In this document: positions 21,896 to 32,481 of the stretch, one piece after another
Numbering within the stretch: position 1 is the first letter of the stretch
How the letters are laid out: every line of letters begins with the position of its first letter
NCBI RefSeq assembly: GCF_005876835.1
Contig: NZ_PPSW01000011.1
Coordinates: forward strand, 108,814-172,813
Direction: 5' to 3'
Origin: Pseudoalteromonas phenolica
GTDB taxonomy: Bacteria; Pseudomonadota; Gammaproteobacteria; Enterobacterales; Alteromonadaceae
DNA: 64,000 nucleotides
Translations under genes and position numbers: made by a program
Notes under the pieces: model-generated
Database searches by the model: none
Seen by the model: the letters and a program-made list of their open reading frames with translations, nothing else
What the model was told of the DNA's origin: nothing

Positions 21896-22766
21896 CGTGA
21901 TCTTCGGTAGTTTCAGTCTTTGGTACTGTTACTTGAAGTTGAATAATACGACGATTATCAGAGTTAGTGACTTTAAACTGTAGCGGTTCGATGTCGATTG
22001 TTTCACCACGACTTGGCATATGACCAAAGGCATGAAGAATAATACCACCGATGGTATCGGCTTCTTGTGTATCGTAATCAGTATTAAAAAACGAATTAAA
22101 TTCATCAAGAGGCGTTAACGCCTGCACGGTGAATACATGCTTTGACAACTGACGAATATCATCGTGCTCTTCATCGTCATCATGCTCATCTTCAATTTCA
22201 CCAACGATGGTTTCTAAAATGTCTTCGATGGTTACTAAACCTGAAACGCCGCCATATTCATCGATAACAATCGCCATATGGTAACGCTTTTGGCGAAACT
22301 CATTTAGCAAGGTGTCAACACGCTTACTTTCTGGTACCACAATAGCAGGACGAAGATACTCTCTTAATGCTGGTAGAGCATCAGATTTATCCAAAATCAG
22401 CGGCAGTAAGTCTTTAGCAAGCAAAATACCTTCAACATGGTCTTTGTCTTCACAGATCACTGGAAAGCGAGAGTGTGATGATTCAACCATAATAGGAAGT
22501 TGATGCTCTAGAGACTCATCTACATCTAAAGTAATCATTTGAGAGCGAGGGATCATGATATCGCGAACTTTAAGTTCAGAGACGCTTAATACGCCTTCCA
22601 TCATGTCTTTGGTCTCAGGGTCGATGAGTGAACGCTCTTGCGCATCAGCGATGACTTCAACCAGCTCTTCTTTATTTTGGGGTTCTCCTTGCAGCATCTG
22701 GGTAATGCGTCCTAGCCAGCTTTTGCCAGCAGAACCCTGACTACTTTGCGAGTTATCGTCGCTCAT
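21888..22766 (-). CDS. corC: CorC/YbeX CBS-domain protein
   Basis: Cytoplasmic protein linked to magnesium and cobalt efflux. The 292 residues have two CBS domains (about 66-185, with VRDIMIPRSQM and DEYGGVSGLVTIEDILE) and a C-terminal CorC/HlyC domain (about 205-285). An acidic EDEHDDDEEHDD stretch lies between them. It belongs to the ybeZ-ybeY-corC-lnt operon. Confidence 0.95.
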   Translation of the reverse strand: MSDDNSQSSQGSAGKSWLGRITQMLQGEPQNKEELVEVIADAQERSLIDPETKDMMEGVLSVSELKVRDIMIPRSQMITLDVDESLEHQLPIMVESSHSRFPVICEDKDHVEGILLAKDLLPLILDKSDALPALREYLRPAIVVPESKRVDTLLNEFRQKRYHMAIVIDEYGGVSGLVTIEDILETIVGEIEDEHDDDEEHDDIRQLSKHVFTVQALTPLDEFNSFFNTDYDTQEADTIGGIILHAFGHMPSRGETIDIEPLQFKVTNSDNRRIIQLQVTVPKTETTEDHVE

Positions 22767-22809
22767 TTCTTTTTATATCTCCAATTAAATAAAATTCTGT
22801 TAGTCGAAA

Positions 22810-23271
22810 TTAGTAAGCATCATCACGATATGGATCGTCTATGCCCAATTCGGCTAATAATGTTTTTTCGATGCCTTCCATCTCAATGGCGTCTTGTTCA
22901 TTTATATGGTCAAATCCAAGTAAATGCAAGCAACCATGAATTGTCATATGAGCAAAGTGCTCATGAAAGCTTTTTTCTTGTTCTATAGACTCTGCTTTGA
23001 CAACTTGTGGGCAAATAATTAAGTCGCCAACAAGAGGGAGTTCAATGCCTGGTGGCGCATCAAATGGAAAAGACAGCACGTTAGTCGGCTTGTCTTTGCC
23101 ACGATACTGGCTATTAAGCTCTTGGCTTTCAGCTTCATCAGCAATACGAATAGTTAACTCTGCATGTTCACGATACGCAGATAGGGCTTTGTCAGCCCAT
23201 AATTCAAACTGTTCATGTGAAGGTAAATCTTCAAATTCACAGGCAATTTGTAAATCTAATTCAACGCTCAT
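22810..23271 (-). CDS. ybeY: Endoribonuclease YbeY
   Basis: Metal-dependent RNase acting in 16S rRNA 3'-end maturation and ribosome quality control. The zinc site HGCLHLLGFDH (pattern HxxxHxxxxxH) is intact in the 153-residue protein. It follows ybeZ by 5 nt. Confidence 0.97.
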   Translation of the reverse strand: MSVELDLQIACEFEDLPSHEQFELWADKALSAYREHAELTIRIADEAESQELNSQYRGKDKPTNVLSFPFDAPPGIELPLVGDLIICPQVVKAESIEQEKSFHEHFAHMTIHGCLHLLGFDHINEQDAIEMEGIEKTLLAELGIDDPYRDDAY

Positions 23272-23276
23272 GTCTG

Positions 23277-24320
23277 TTACTCAGCTTGGTTCGCTTTCGC
23301 TTCTTTGCGAAGGCGCTCTTTTTCAGCCTTTTCTTTTCGCTCAGATTCTTCTTTCTTCTCGTATGCTTCAACAATACGTGCCACAACAGGGTGACGAACA
23401 ACATCATGTGACTTGAAGAAATTAAATGAAATCTCATCGACATCACTCAGTACTTCAATGGCATGACGAAGACCAGAGCGCGCACCACGAGGTAAATCAA
23501 CTTGCGTAATGTCACCTGTGATCACTGCCTTTGAATTAAAGCCGATACGCGTTAAGAACATTTTCATTTGTTCTGTGGTGGTGTTTTGGCTTTCATCCAG
23601 AATGATAAAGGCATCATTAAGCGTTCGACCACGCATATAGGCAAGCGGCGCGACTTCTATGACATTTTTTTCAATTAAGCGTTCAACTTTCTCAAAGCCA
23701 AGCATTTCAAACAATGCGTCATAGAGTGGACGCAGGTATGGGTCGATTTTTTGTGTTAAATCGCCAGGTAAGAAACCAAGTTTTTCACCTGCTTCAACTG
23801 CTGGGCGAGTTAATAAGATGCGGCGAATTTCTTGACGTTCTAGTGCATCAACAGCAGCGGCAACTGCAAGGTAGGTTTTACCAGTACCAGCAGGGCCAAT
23901 ACCAAAACTGATATCATGACGAAGAATATTAGCCACATACTGACTCTGATTCGGATTGCGAGGCTTAATCACACCACGTCGGGTTTTAATATAAACTTCT
24001 TCATTCCATACACTCGGTGCATCTTGCTCTAGACAGTTTGCTTCAGTGATCGCTAAATGCACGTTATCAGGTTCAATTTCATTTACTTCGCCACGAACAG
24101 GCTGAGTATCAATGTATAAACCTTTTATGATATCGGTAGCGGCTTTAGCTTGAACAGGTTGTCCAGTCACTTTAAACCAGTTGTCTCTGTGCGTGATTTC
24201 AACCCCAAGGCGACGTTCTATTTGTTTTAAATTCTCGTCAAAAGGGCCGCAAAGTGATGAAAGGCGAACGTTGTCGGCGGGCTCTAAATAAAACTCAATA
24301 TTCTTTAGTTGACTGCTCAA
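23277..24320 (-). CDS. ybeZ: PhoH-like ATPase YbeZ
   Basis: P-loop ATPase that partners YbeY. Walker A is GPAGTGKTYLA; the Walker B region is DAFIILDESQN. The C-terminal 30 residues are strongly charged (E/K-rich). The open frame extends to a TTG at 24350, but a TTG at 24320 follows AGGA by 7 nt and gives 348 residues, close to the E. coli length, so I chose it. Confidence 0.93.
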   Translation of the reverse strand: MSSQLKNIEFYLEPADNVRLSSLCGPFDENLKQIERRLGVEITHRDNWFKVTGQPVQAKAATDIIKGLYIDTQPVRGEVNEIEPDNVHLAITEANCLEQDAPSVWNEEVYIKTRRGVIKPRNPNQSQYVANILRHDISFGIGPAGTGKTYLAVAAAVDALERQEIRRILLTRPAVEAGEKLGFLPGDLTQKIDPYLRPLYDALFEMLGFEKVERLIEKNVIEVAPLAYMRGRTLNDAFIILDESQNTTTEQMKMFLTRIGFNSKAVITGDITQVDLPRGARSGLRHAIEVLSDVDEISFNFFKSHDVVRHPVVARIVEAYEKKEESERKEKAEKERLRKEAKANQAE

Positions 24321-24340
24321 AATTGCTTCCTGTAACAACC

Positions 24341-24362
24341 GCGCCAGCAAAAGTGCTGGCGC
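24341..24362 (-). other. GC-rich intercistronic stem-loop
   Basis: GCGCCAGCA and TGCTGGCGC pair perfectly (9 bp) around a 4-nt loop between the miaB stop and the ybeZ start. No T-run follows in the direction of transcription. It may stabilise or process the miaB-ybeZ mRNA. Confidence 0.6.
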
Positions 24363-24375
24363 AATCTGTATTTAA

Positions 24376-25809
24376 TTAAGGTGTAAAGGTTGCAACACCT
24401 AACTCATCGGCTTCGGGTTCCGACGGCGCACGATTTAAAATATCGGCAGGTGCAACATCTTTCCTTAAATTCATTTCTGATTCTGTACGAATTAGCTCAC
24501 CACGTAAAGAGTTAGGTAAAGCTTCGGTAATACGTACATCAACGAACTGACCGATCACTGAATGCGGACCTTCAAAGTTCACAACACGGTTGTTTTCGGT
24601 ACGACCTCGCAGTTCCATTGGATTTTTCTTCGATGGACCTTCAACCAAAATACGTTGCTCAGTATCAAACATCTTACGACTGATGTCTTGAGACATCTGG
24701 TTGATACGGTTTTGAAGAATGTATAGACGCTCTTTCTTCTCTTGCTCTGAAACATCATCAGGCAAATCAGCCGCAGGCGTACCTGGGCGCGCTGAATAGA
24801 TAAAGCTGAAGCTCATATCAAAACCAATGTCATTGATCAGATTCATTGTTGCTTCAAAGTCAGCGTTTGTTTCACCCGGGAAACCAATGATGAAGTCTGA
24901 AGACATTGACAGGTTAGGGCGGATCTTACGTAGCTTACGAATAGTTGACTTGTACTCTAACGCTGTATGACCTCGTTTCATAAGGTTAAGAACACGGTCA
25001 GAACCACTTTGTACCGGTAAGTGTAAGTGATCTACAAGCTCAGGCACATCCGCGTACGCTTCAATGATGTCAGGCGTGAATTCAACTGGGTGAGATGTGG
25101 TGTATCGAATACGGTCAATACCATCAATGGCAGCAACGTAACGTAGTAGATCTGAGAAGTAGCAGATTTCACCATCGTGCATTTCACCGCGGAATGCATT
25201 TACGTTTTGGCCAAGTAGGTTAACTTCACGAACACCTTGCTCAGCAAGTTGTGCAACTTCTAGTAATACGTCATCTAACGGACGGCTTACTTCTTCACCA
25301 CGCGTGTAAGGTACAACACAGAAAGTACAGTATTTAGAACAGCCTTCCATAATTGAAACGAATGCCGTAGGGCCTTCTGCTTTAGGCTCTGGTAGACGGT
25401 CAAACTTTTCAATTTCAGGGAATGAAATATCAACAACCGCACCTTGCTTGCTTTGTACTTGCTTGATCATCTCAGGTAATCGGTGCAATGTTTGCGGGCC
25501 GAATACGATATCAACAAACGGTGCGCGTTGACGAATTGTGTCGCCTTCTTGTGAAGCCACACAACCACCCACGCCAATAACTAGATCTGGGTTGTCATCT
25601 TTTAGTAACTTCCAGCGACCCAGTTGATGGAACACTTTTTCTTGTGCTTTTTCACGAATTGAACAGGTGTTGAGTAAGATTACATCAGCTTGTTCAGCTT
25701 CTTCGGTTACTTCATAACCATTGGTTGCATCTAACAGGTCAGCCATCTTCTGCGAGTCGTACTCGTTCATCTGACAACCCCAGGTTTTAATATGCAATTT
25801 TTTACTCAT
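24376..25809 (-). CDS. miaB: tRNA-i6A37 methylthiotransferase
   Basis: Radical-SAM enzyme converting i6A37 to ms2i6A in tRNAs. The 477 residues contain the N-terminal UPF0004 domain ([22 protein letters not shown]), the radical-SAM cysteines in [15 protein letters not shown] and a C-terminal TRAM domain. First gene of the leftward operon to lnt, facing ubiF. Confidence 0.97.
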   Translation of the reverse strand: MSKKLHIKTWGCQMNEYDSQKMADLLDATNGYEVTEEAEQADVILLNTCSIREKAQEKVFHQLGRWKLLKDDNPDLVIGVGGCVASQEGDTIRQRAPFVDIVFGPQTLHRLPEMIKQVQSKQGAVVDISFPEIEKFDRLPEPKAEGPTAFVSIMEGCSKYCTFCVVPYTRGEEVSRPLDDVLLEVAQLAEQGVREVNLLGQNVNAFRGEMHDGEICYFSDLLRYVAAIDGIDRIRYTTSHPVEFTPDIIEAYADVPELVDHLHLPVQSGSDRVLNLMKRGHTALEYKSTIRKLRKIRPNLSMSSDFIIGFPGETNADFEATMNLINDIGFDMSFSFIYSARPGTPAADLPDDVSEQEKKERLYILQNRINQMSQDISRKMFDTEQRILVEGPSKKNPMELRGRTENNRVVNFEGPHSVIGQFVDVRITEALPNSLRGELIRTESEMNLRKDVAPADILNRAPSEPEADELGVATFTP

Positions 25810-26043
25810 TGAAATATTGCCTCGTTTTCAATTCGGACTCTAATTTAGGCCACTTGCTTAGACCTAAAAAGTATACGCACAACTTAAAGGACGCGTATTT
25901 TATATGACCAAGCACATCTAGCCAAGTATAGTTTTTAACTTTGCAAAGCGTGATCAAATTGAAACGTATTTTGCGCATTACAGTCAGACAAATTAGCGTG
26001 GCTTGCGGTACAATGTCGACATTGTTTTTAAGAGGCAAAATAG

Positions 26044-27207
26044 ATGAAAAACAAGGTGGTTATAGTCGGTGGCGGCATGGTCGGTGCAGCTACAGCAATT
26101 AAGCTAGCAAAACAGGGCGCGTCGGTAACAGTTTTAGAGCAACAGTGTATAGACCCTCATGCGGTGCTTGCGAGTGAAAAAATTGATATTCGAATCTCTG
26201 CCATTAATCGCTTTTCAGAAGCTTTACTTGATGAGTTAGGCGCAATGCCTTTACTCAGAGAAAATAGAATTGCCCCTTATACCCAGCTAGAAGCCTATGA
26301 GTCAGCACAAAACTCATTGTTATTTGATAGTGAAGAAGTTGGCACGAGTCACCTTGGCCATCTTATCGAAAACAGCTTAACGCAAGCCAGTTTATGGGCG
26401 CAATTTGAGCAATGGCAAATACAAGTTGAGCACGTTGATGGTTTACCAGTGAGCATAGAGCAATCTGATGATACCGTTACACTGCACTATAAAAACAAAA
26501 GTTATACCGCCGATTTACTTGTTGCCGCTGATGGTGGTCGCTCACAGGTAAGACATTTAGTTGGAATAGGTGTTACAGGCTGGCAATATCAACAAAGTTG
26601 TATGGGTGTCCTAATCAAAATTGATGCTTCGCAGCAAACAAAAACATGGCAGCAATTTAAACAAACAGGCCCAATTGCGTTTCTGCCTATGCACGCACCG
26701 TATGCCAATTTAATTTGGTATCACGATAGCGCTGAGCTTGCTCGATTGAAACAATTATCGAATGAACAACTAAAAGCTGAAATTCAGTCAAACTTCTTTG
26801 CGTTGCCTGGCGATTTTAGTGTTGAAGAAAAGGCGGTGTTTCCGCTTGCTAGGCAACATGCTAATACTTATTCACAAGGTAGAGTTGTACTTGTGGGAGA
26901 TGCAGCCCACACGATTAACCCATTGGCAGGACAGGGAGTTAACCTAGGCTTTAAAGACGTAGCTGCACTAGCCGAAGCATTAGAATCGACAGACGATTTC
27001 GGCTGCCCTTTATCTTTGCATAAATATGAGAAAAAGCGTCGTTTAGATAATTTGGCGATGATGAGCATGATGGATGCGTGTTACTTTGGTTTCTCGAATG
27101 ACATAAAACCATTAAAGCACCTTCGCAATTTAGCATTAAAAGTGGCTGACAATGCAGGTGTGCTGAAGAAACAAGTATTAAAGCATGCGATGGGCGGTGA
27201 TTTTTAA
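26044..27207 (+). CDS. ubiF: UbiF-like ubiquinone hydroxylase
   Basis: FAD-dependent monooxygenase of ubiquinone synthesis (C6 ring hydroxylation in E. coli UbiF). The 387 residues have the ADP-binding motif GGGMVGAA (about 8-15), the DG motif ADGGRSQVRHLVG and the FAD motif GDAAHTINPLAGQG. Position between miaB and a Gln/Leu/Met tRNA array matches the E. coli ubiF locus. Paralogues UbiH and UbiI share all motifs, so the symbol rests largely on synteny. Confidence 0.87.
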   Translation: MKNKVVIVGGGMVGAATAIKLAKQGASVTVLEQQCIDPHAVLASEKIDIRISAINRFSEALLDELGAMPLLRENRIAPYTQLEAYESAQNSLLFDSEEVGTSHLGHLIENSLTQASLWAQFEQWQIQVEHVDGLPVSIEQSDDTVTLHYKNKSYTADLLVAADGGRSQVRHLVGIGVTGWQYQQSCMGVLIKIDASQQTKTWQQFKQTGPIAFLPMHAPYANLIWYHDSAELARLKQLSNEQLKAEIQSNFFALPGDFSVEEKAVFPLARQHANTYSQGRVVLVGDAAHTINPLAGQGVNLGFKDVAALAEALESTDDFGCPLSLHKYEKKRRLDNLAMMSMMDACYFGFSNDIKPLKHLRNLALKVADNAGVLKKQVLKHAMGGDF

Positions 27208-27227
27208 TCAGTAAATTTCTTTGATTG

Positions 27228-27253
27228 AAGCGGACTAAGGTTCGCTTTTTTTG
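27228..27253 (+). terminator. Terminator of ubiF
   Basis: AAGCGGAC pairs with GTTCGCTT (one G-T wobble), followed by a run of T. It is 20 bp after the ubiF stop. Confidence 0.8.
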
Positions 27254-27355
27254 TGCGTGTAAAAAAGTATGCGAGAAAAAGGATATAAAAACGAGACAGG
27301 TAAATTATGAATGATTTGTTTATAGGGTAGGGTGATTAGATAATTTTAGAAAACA

Positions 27356-27440
<85 letters not shown>

Positions 27441-27463
27441 AATGTTTTTTTCCCGTAAGAGAT

Positions 27464-27538
27464 TGGCTGGAGTACCAGGATTTGAACCTGGGAATGGCGG
27501 GATCAAAACCCGCTGCCTTACCGCTTGGCGATACTCCA
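27464..27538 (-). tRNA. tRNA-Gln (UUG), copy 1
   Basis: 75 nt with encoded CCA; starts with T as in E. coli glnU. Anticodon TTG between the GCGGG and CCCGC stem arms. Confidence 0.97.
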
Positions 27539-27559
27539 ACAAGATGGATATATAACTAC

Positions 27560-27642
27560 ACGATAATTCCAGATTAAATCTGAATGAGATGAGATAGGTA
27601 TCAAAACCTCTCTCTTCTTCCTTACCGCTTGGCGATACTCCA
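27560..27642 (-). pseudogene. Decayed tRNA-Gln copy A
   Basis: The first 23 nt match the intact tRNA-Gln exactly (TGGAGTATCGCCAAGCGG then TAAGG), and a TTTTGAT anticodon loop persists. The anticodon stem is replaced by purine-rich sequence, the T-arm is only partly recognisable and no 3' acceptor strand or CCA remains. It is not expected to fold as a tRNA. Confidence 0.8.
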
Positions 27643-27688
27643 ACATCAAGGATAAGATAAGTTATTTTAGTTCAAACTTACAAGAACA

Positions 27689-27773
<85 letters not shown>

Positions 27774-27792
27774 ATTTTATCTCAAATAGAGA

Positions 27793-27867
27793 TGGCTGGA
27801 GTACCAGGATTTGAACCTGGGAATGGCGGGATCAAAACCCGCTGCCTTACCGCTTGGCGATACTCCA
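27793..27867 (-). tRNA. tRNA-Gln (UUG), copy 2
   Basis: Identical to copy 1 over 75 nt; anticodon TTG, encoded CCA. Confidence 0.97.
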
Positions 27868-27910
27868 ACTAAAGGTAGTAAAAGCTTTTTTAGTTCAAAC
27901 TTTAAGAACA

Positions 27911-27995
<85 letters not shown>

Positions 27996-28015
27996 ATATT
28001 TTCTTTAGAAGAAAA

Positions 28016-28092
28016 TGGTGGCTATGCCCTGATTTGAACAGGGGACCCCATCATTATGAGTGATGTGCTCTAACCAGCTGAGCTACATAGCC
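28016..28092 (-). tRNA. tRNA-Met (CAU), elongator, copy 1
   Basis: 77 nt with encoded CCA. Anticodon CAT in loop CTCATAA with stem CATCA/TGATG. The GGCTATG acceptor closely matches E. coli metT, so it is an elongator; the initiator has a different acceptor start. Confidence 0.95.
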
Positions 28093-28095
28093 ATT

Positions 28096-28170
28096 TGGCT
28101 GGAGTACCAGGATTTGAACCTGGGAATGGCGGGATCAAAACCCGCTGCCTTACCGCTTGGCGATACTCCA
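28096..28170 (-). tRNA. tRNA-Gln (UUG), copy 3
   Basis: 75 nt, same sequence as copies 1 and 2. Only 3 nt separate its CCA end from the tRNA-Met 5' end, so processing must be tight. Confidence 0.97.
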
Positions 28171-28208
28171 ACTAAGGTAGTTGATTGTTTTAGTTCTAAT
28201 CGAGAACA

Positions 28209-28293
<85 letters not shown>

Positions 28294-28298
28294 AATGT

Positions 28299-28373
28299 TG
28301 GCTGGAGTACCAGGATTTGAACCTGGGAATGGCGGGATCAAAACCCGCTGCCTTACCGCTTGGCGATACTCCA
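28299..28373 (-). tRNA. tRNA-Gln (UUG), copy 4
   Basis: 75 nt, same sequence as the other intact Gln copies. Only 5 nt separate it from tRNA-Leu copy 4. Confidence 0.97.
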
Positions 28374-28391
28374 ACGAAAACCTCAAATCTT

Positions 28392-28478
28392 TGTTGAACC
28401 AGGATTTGAATCTGGGGGGATAAATGAGTGAGGGATCAAAGCCTCTCTCTTCTGCCCTTACCGCTTGGCGATACTCCA
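28392..28478 (-). pseudogene. Decayed tRNA-Gln copy B
   Basis: Retains the 5' acceptor and D-arm of tRNA-Gln, a CTTTGAT anticodon loop (anticodon still TTG) and a T-arm close to the intact one (CAGATTCAAATCCTG). The 3' acceptor strand reads TTCAACA and pairs at only about four of seven positions with the 5' strand; CCA is absent and the anticodon arm is expanded. Less decayed than copy A. Confidence 0.8.
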
Positions 28479-28517
28479 ACTAATGGTAGTTGATTATTTT
28501 AGTTCTAATCGAGAACA

Positions 28518-28602
<85 letters not shown>

Positions 28603-28649
28603 ACTACAAGGTAGTTAGTTTTATAGTTGCTAATCAACTCTAAAAAGCA

Positions 28650-28726
28650 TGGTGGCTATGCCCTGATTTGAACAGGGGACCCCATCATTATGAGTGATGT
28701 GCTCTAACCAGCTGAGCTACATAGCC
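28650..28726 (-). tRNA. tRNA-Met (CAU), elongator, copy 2
   Basis: 77 nt, identical to copy 1. First tRNA of the array, about 40 nt after the promoter. Confidence 0.95.
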
Positions 28727-28765
28727 ATCTCTTTTTAGTTTGTCACCATCGCTGGTGCGGGGCGT

Positions 28766-28794
28766 ATTATGCTGATATGCTCCAAACTCGTCAA
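28766..28794 (-). promoter_or_regulatory. Sigma-70 promoter of the Met/Leu/Gln tRNA array
   Basis: On the minus strand TTGACG, a 17-nt spacer and CATAAT, followed by a GC-rich discriminator (ACGCCCCGC) typical of stringently controlled stable-RNA promoters. Confidence 0.85.
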
Positions 28795-28902
28795 CACCTT
28801 TTTTGCAAAAAAGTTGTCATTAAAGTTCTTTTGCAGATTAATTGCGCGAAATGGCTGAATATGAACCATAAAAAGATAAAAAGTGAGCTGCTTTTAGAAA
28901 AC

Positions 28903-28930
28903 AAAAAAGGAGACATCTAGTCTCCTTTTT
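28903..28930 (-). terminator. Terminator of ychF
   Basis: Perfect stem of GGAGAC and GTCTCC with a 5-nt loop, flanked by A and T runs that extend the pairing. It lies 20 bp after the ychF stop and would isolate ychF from the tRNA array. Confidence 0.85.
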
Positions 28931-28950
28931 AAAACACTCAGTTAACGCGA

Positions 28951-30042
28951 TTAAACGTTGAACAGGAAGTTCATTACGTCGCCATCTTTAACAATGTATT
29001 CTTTACCTTCTTGGCGCATTTTACCTGCGTCTTTCGCACCGCTTTCGCCTTTGAATTCGATATAATCATCAAAACCAATTGTTTGCGCACGAATAAAACC
29101 ACGTTCGAAGTCTGTATGGATCTTACCTGCAGCTTGTGGCGCTGTTGCACCAACAGGGATAGTCCAAGCGCGTACTTCTTTTACACCAGCAGTGAAGTAA
29201 GTCTGTAATTTAAGTAGCTCGTAACCACCACGGATCACAAGGTTAAGACCTGGTTCTTCAAGACCTAGATCAGCCATAAATTCTAACTTATCTTCTTCTT
29301 CTAGCTCTGAAAGCTCAGATTCAATTGCAGCACACACAGGGATCACAACTGCATCTTCGTTTGCAGCAATCTCACGAACTTGCTCTAAGAATGGGTTATT
29401 TTCAAAACCATCTTCAGTAACGTTCGCAATATACATGGTTGGCTTAATTGTTAAGAAGTTAAGCGGCTTAATAGCAGCGAGTTCTTCTTTACTAAGCTCT
29501 AAAGAACGCAGTGTTAAGCCTTCATCTAAATGGGCTTTCACTTTTTCTAGTACTTCGTTCTGGAATTTAGCTTCTTTATCGCCGCCTTTCGCTTTTTTAG
29601 CATTACGTTGAGCTGCACGATCCGCAGCTTCCATGTCTGCTAAAACAAGTTCAGTGTTGATAACATCAATATCATCAGCCGGATTTACTTGGCCAGACAC
29701 GTGAACAATGTTTTCATCTTCAAAACAACGAACAACATGACCAATGGCATCTGTTTCACGAATATTAGCAAGGAATTGGTTACCTAAACCTTCACCTTTT
29801 GACGCGCCTTTTACAAGACCCGCAATATCAACGAACTCCATGGTTGTTGCGATTGTTTTTTGAGGATTAACAATCTCAGCCAGTTGGTCTAAACGCGGAT
29901 CTGGCACGGCAACAACGCCTGTGTTTGGTTCGATTGTACAAAACGGAAAGTTTGCGGCTTCAATTCCCGCTTTAGTTAATGCATTAAATAGGGTTGATTT
30001 ACCAACGTTAGGTAAACCTACAATGCCACATTTAAAACCCAT
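28951..30042 (-). CDS. ychF: Redox-regulated ATPase YchF (Obg family)
   Basis: P-loop protein of the OBG family that prefers ATP, binds ribosomes and affects stress response and translation start fidelity. The 363 residues carry [14 protein letters not shown] (about 8-21), [20 protein letters not shown] and the C-terminal TGS domain. It is paired with pth, as in E. coli. Confidence 0.97.
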   Translation of the reverse strand: MGFKCGIVGLPNVGKSTLFNALTKAGIEAANFPFCTIEPNTGVVAVPDPRLDQLAEIVNPQKTIATTMEFVDIAGLVKGASKGEGLGNQFLANIRETDAIGHVVRCFEDENIVHVSGQVNPADDIDVINTELVLADMEAADRAAQRNAKKAKGGDKEAKFQNEVLEKVKAHLDEGLTLRSLELSKEELAAIKPLNFLTIKPTMYIANVTEDGFENNPFLEQVREIAANEDAVVIPVCAAIESELSELEEEDKLEFMADLGLEEPGLNLVIRGGYELLKLQTYFTAGVKEVRAWTIPVGATAPQAAGKIHTDFERGFIRAQTIGFDDYIEFKGESGAKDAGKMRQEGKEYIVKDGDVMNFLFNV

Positions 30043-30085
30043 AATTTTGAACCTTCAGTTAATCAAATTGTTGCCGTAAGCGATT

Positions 30086-30670
30086 TTACGGCTTAAATGA
30101 ATGTAGTCTGTTTTGTGCTTTTAACACACCGTCTTTTGCTAAAATTTCCATACAGCGAACAGCTTCATCAACCACAGCGTCGATTTTTTCTTGGTCGGCT
30201 TGAGGAGCTTTACCTAAAACCCAGCCTGTTACTTTATCTCTGTGACCAGGGTGACCAATACCAACACGTAAACGCATAAATTCTTTGTTATTGCCCATTT
30301 TAGCAATAATGTCTTTCAAGCCATTGTGACCACCGTGACCACCGCCTTTTTTAATTTTGGCGATCCCCGGTTCCATGTCCATTTCATCATGGGCAACTAA
30401 AATATTTTCAGCTGGGATTTTATAAAAATTAGCAAGGCTTGATACCGCTTTACCACTTAAATTCATATAAGTTGTAGGAATAAGCAGTTTGAATTCTTGG
30501 TTGTTGATTATCACTTTGCCAGTAAGGCCGTGATGCTTTGAGTCAGGTTTGAGGATGCAATTGTAGCGTTTTGCCAGTTCTTCGATGAACCACGCACCGG
30601 CATTATGACGGGTTTGAGCATATTCGGGGCCTGGATTAGCCAGGCCCACAAGCATTTGAATAGTATTCAA
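30086..30670 (-). CDS. pth: Peptidyl-tRNA hydrolase
   Basis: Recycles peptidyl-tRNA dropped from ribosomes. The 194 residues keep the active-site elements: catalytic histidine in TRHNAGAW, Asn in PTTYMNLSG, Asp in [10 protein letters not shown], and [12 protein letters not shown]. It lies between rplY and ychF. Confidence 0.98.
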   Translation of the reverse strand: MNTIQMLVGLANPGPEYAQTRHNAGAWFIEELAKRYNCILKPDSKHHGLTGKVIINNQEFKLLIPTTYMNLSGKAVSSLANFYKIPAENILVAHDEMDMEPGIAKIKKGGGHGGHNGLKDIIAKMGNNKEFMRLRVGIGHPGHRDKVTGWVLGKAPQADQEKIDAVVDEAVRCMEILAKDGVLKAQNRLHSFKP

Positions 30671-30689
30671 GGTGCTAACACCTTAGAAA

Positions 30690-31301
30690 TTATTCTGCAG
30701 CTTCTTCAGCTTCTTCAGAAGCAGCGCCTTTAGGAGCGTTTAAAGTAACAACTGCTTGGTCGTGACCTTCACCTTTAGCTAGTTCTACTGAAACAACACC
30801 TGCAGGTAGAGCTACGTCAGAAAGGTGTACTGTTGCACCTACTTCTAATGCAGCTACGTCTACTTCTACGAACTCAGGAAGTTGAGCTGGTAAACAAGTG
30901 ATTTCGATTTCTGTTACGTGGTGAGCGATTGTGTTACCGCCTTTAGTTGCAGCTTCTTCGTTGATGAAGTGTACAGGAACCTTAGTGTGGATCTTGTGAG
31001 CAGCGTCAACACGTTGGAAGTCTAAGTGAGTTACTTTAGGCTTGAACGGGTGACGTTGGATGTCTTTAATGATCGCTTCAACAGACTCACCACCGATGTT
31101 TAGTGTAAGGATGTGAGTGTAGAAACCTTCATCTTCTTGCGCTTTGATTACTTTGTTGTGGTCAAGCGTTAAAGCAACTGCATCTTTACCAGCACCGTAA
31201 AGGATCGCTGGTACTTTATTAGCATGACGTAGGCGGCGGCTCGCACCAGTACCTAAAACTTCGCGTACTTCTGCTTCTAAAGTGTATAATTCGTTAGACA
31301 T
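30690..31301 (-). CDS. rplY: Ribosomal protein bL25, Ctc/TL5 type
   Basis: 5S rRNA-binding protein in the long form, with an N-terminal L25 domain (about 4-93) and a C-terminal TL5 beta domain, ending in an E/A-rich tail. The frame extends to 31418, but the ATG at 31301 has GGAG 6 nt upstream and starts at [14 protein letters not shown], the conserved N terminus, giving 203 residues. Preceded by the prs terminator, so it may have its own promoter. Confidence 0.96.
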   Translation of the reverse strand: MSNELYTLEAEVREVLGTGASRRLRHANKVPAILYGAGKDAVALTLDHNKVIKAQEDEGFYTHILTLNIGGESVEAIIKDIQRHPFKPKVTHLDFQRVDAAHKIHTKVPVHFINEEAATKGGNTIAHHVTEIEITCLPAQLPEFVEVDVAALEVGATVHLSDVALPAGVVSVELAKGEGHDQAVVTLNAPKGAASEEAEEAAE

Positions 31302-31407
31302 GGATGTCTCCAAAATAAAAGTTAAATTAATGATTAGAGGACTCGCGACCAAATCCTCTACCTTAAAAAGGCGCGCTACTATACCACCGCTGGATGGTAA
31401 ATTAAAC

Positions 31408-31433
31408 AAAAAAAGCACCCGGAGGTGCTTTTT
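31408..31433 (-). terminator. Terminator of prs
   Basis: AAAAGCACC and GGTGCTTTT form a stem around a short loop with T runs on both sides. It lies between the prs stop and rplY. Confidence 0.8.
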
Positions 31434-31450
31434 GTTAAAGTAGGCGTCGT

Positions 31451-32398
31451 TTAGTGTGTAAACATTGCCGAGATTGACTCTTCGTTGCTGATACGACGAA
31501 TTGTTTCAGCCAGCATATCTGCAAGGGTCAAAACTTTAATTTTATCGATTGAACGAAGCTCATCACTTAAAGTGATTGAGTCAGTTACGATAACTTCATC
31601 AATAACAGAGTTGCGAAGGTTTTCTGCCGCAGCACCAGAAAGTACAGGGTGTGTTGCATAAGCAAACACGCGTTTAGCGCCATGCTCTTTAAGTGCTTCT
31701 GCTGCTTTACATAATGTACCACCTGTGTCGATCATGTCGTCAACGATGATACAGTCACGGCCTTCTACATCACCAATGATGTGCATAACTTGAGATACGT
31801 TTGCTTTCGGACGACGTTTGTCGATGATAGCCAGGTCAGTATCGTTCAGTAGTTTTGCAATTGCACGAGCACGTACAACACCACCAATGTCTGGAGATAC
31901 AACTACAACATCGTCAAATTCACGAGACTTCATGTCGTCAAGTAGAACAGGGCTACCAAACACGTTGTCTACAGGCACATCGAAGAAACCTTGAATTTGT
32001 TCTGCGTGCAGGTCTACAGTCAATACGCGGTCAACACCAACGCTTGAAAGGAAGTCTGCTACTACTTTAGCTGTGATTGGTACACGAGCTGAGCGAACAC
32101 GACGGTCTTGACGCGCATAACCGAAGTAAGGGATAACAGCTGTAATACGACCTGCTGATGCACGACGCAAAGCGTCAACCATCACGATTAGTTCCATTAA
32201 GTTGTCGTTTGTAGGGGCACAGGTTGATTGAATAATGAAAACATCCGATCCACGTACATTTTCATTGATTTGAACACTGATCTCGCCGTCACTAAAACGA
32301 CCAACAACAGCATCACCTAACTCGATGAATAAACGTTTCGCAATTTTTTGAGCTAACTCAGGCGTTGCGTTACCAGCGAAGAGCTTCATGTCAGGCAC
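31451..32398 (-). CDS. prs: Ribose-phosphate pyrophosphokinase
   Basis: Makes PRPP for nucleotide, NAD, His and Trp synthesis. The 315 residues are very close to E. coli Prs, including [10 protein letters not shown], the PRPP-binding DDMIDTGGT and the terminal EESISAMF. It starts with GTG, as the E. coli gene does. Downstream of lolB-ispE, a common gammaproteobacterial order. Confidence 0.98.
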   Translation of the reverse strand: MPDMKLFAGNATPELAQKIAKRLFIELGDAVVGRFSDGEISVQINENVRGSDVFIIQSTCAPTNDNLMELIVMVDALRRASAGRITAVIPYFGYARQDRRVRSARVPITAKVVADFLSSVGVDRVLTVDLHAEQIQGFFDVPVDNVFGSPVLLDDMKSREFDDVVVVSPDIGGVVRARAIAKLLNDTDLAIIDKRRPKANVSQVMHIIGDVEGRDCIIVDDMIDTGGTLCKAAEALKEHGAKRVFAYATHPVLSGAAAENLRNSVIDEVIVTDSITLSDELRSIDKIKVLTLADMLAETIRRISNEESISAMFTH

Positions 32399-32481
32399 GG
32401 TAGGGTTCCTCAGGCACTGAAATTTTTTGGACTAACATGCAATGACGTTGTCAAAACAGGCTAACTTAAACAATTTTACTT

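Noticed and set aside
23217..23416. Phe/Leu-rich small membrane-like frame on the plus strand
   Set aside because: Complement of the E/K-rich tail of ybeZ; hydrophobicity is a codon artefact.
25802..26038. 78-residue minus-strand frame upstream of miaB
   Set aside because: Lies in the divergent promoter region of miaB and ubiF, with no ribosome site or family resemblance.
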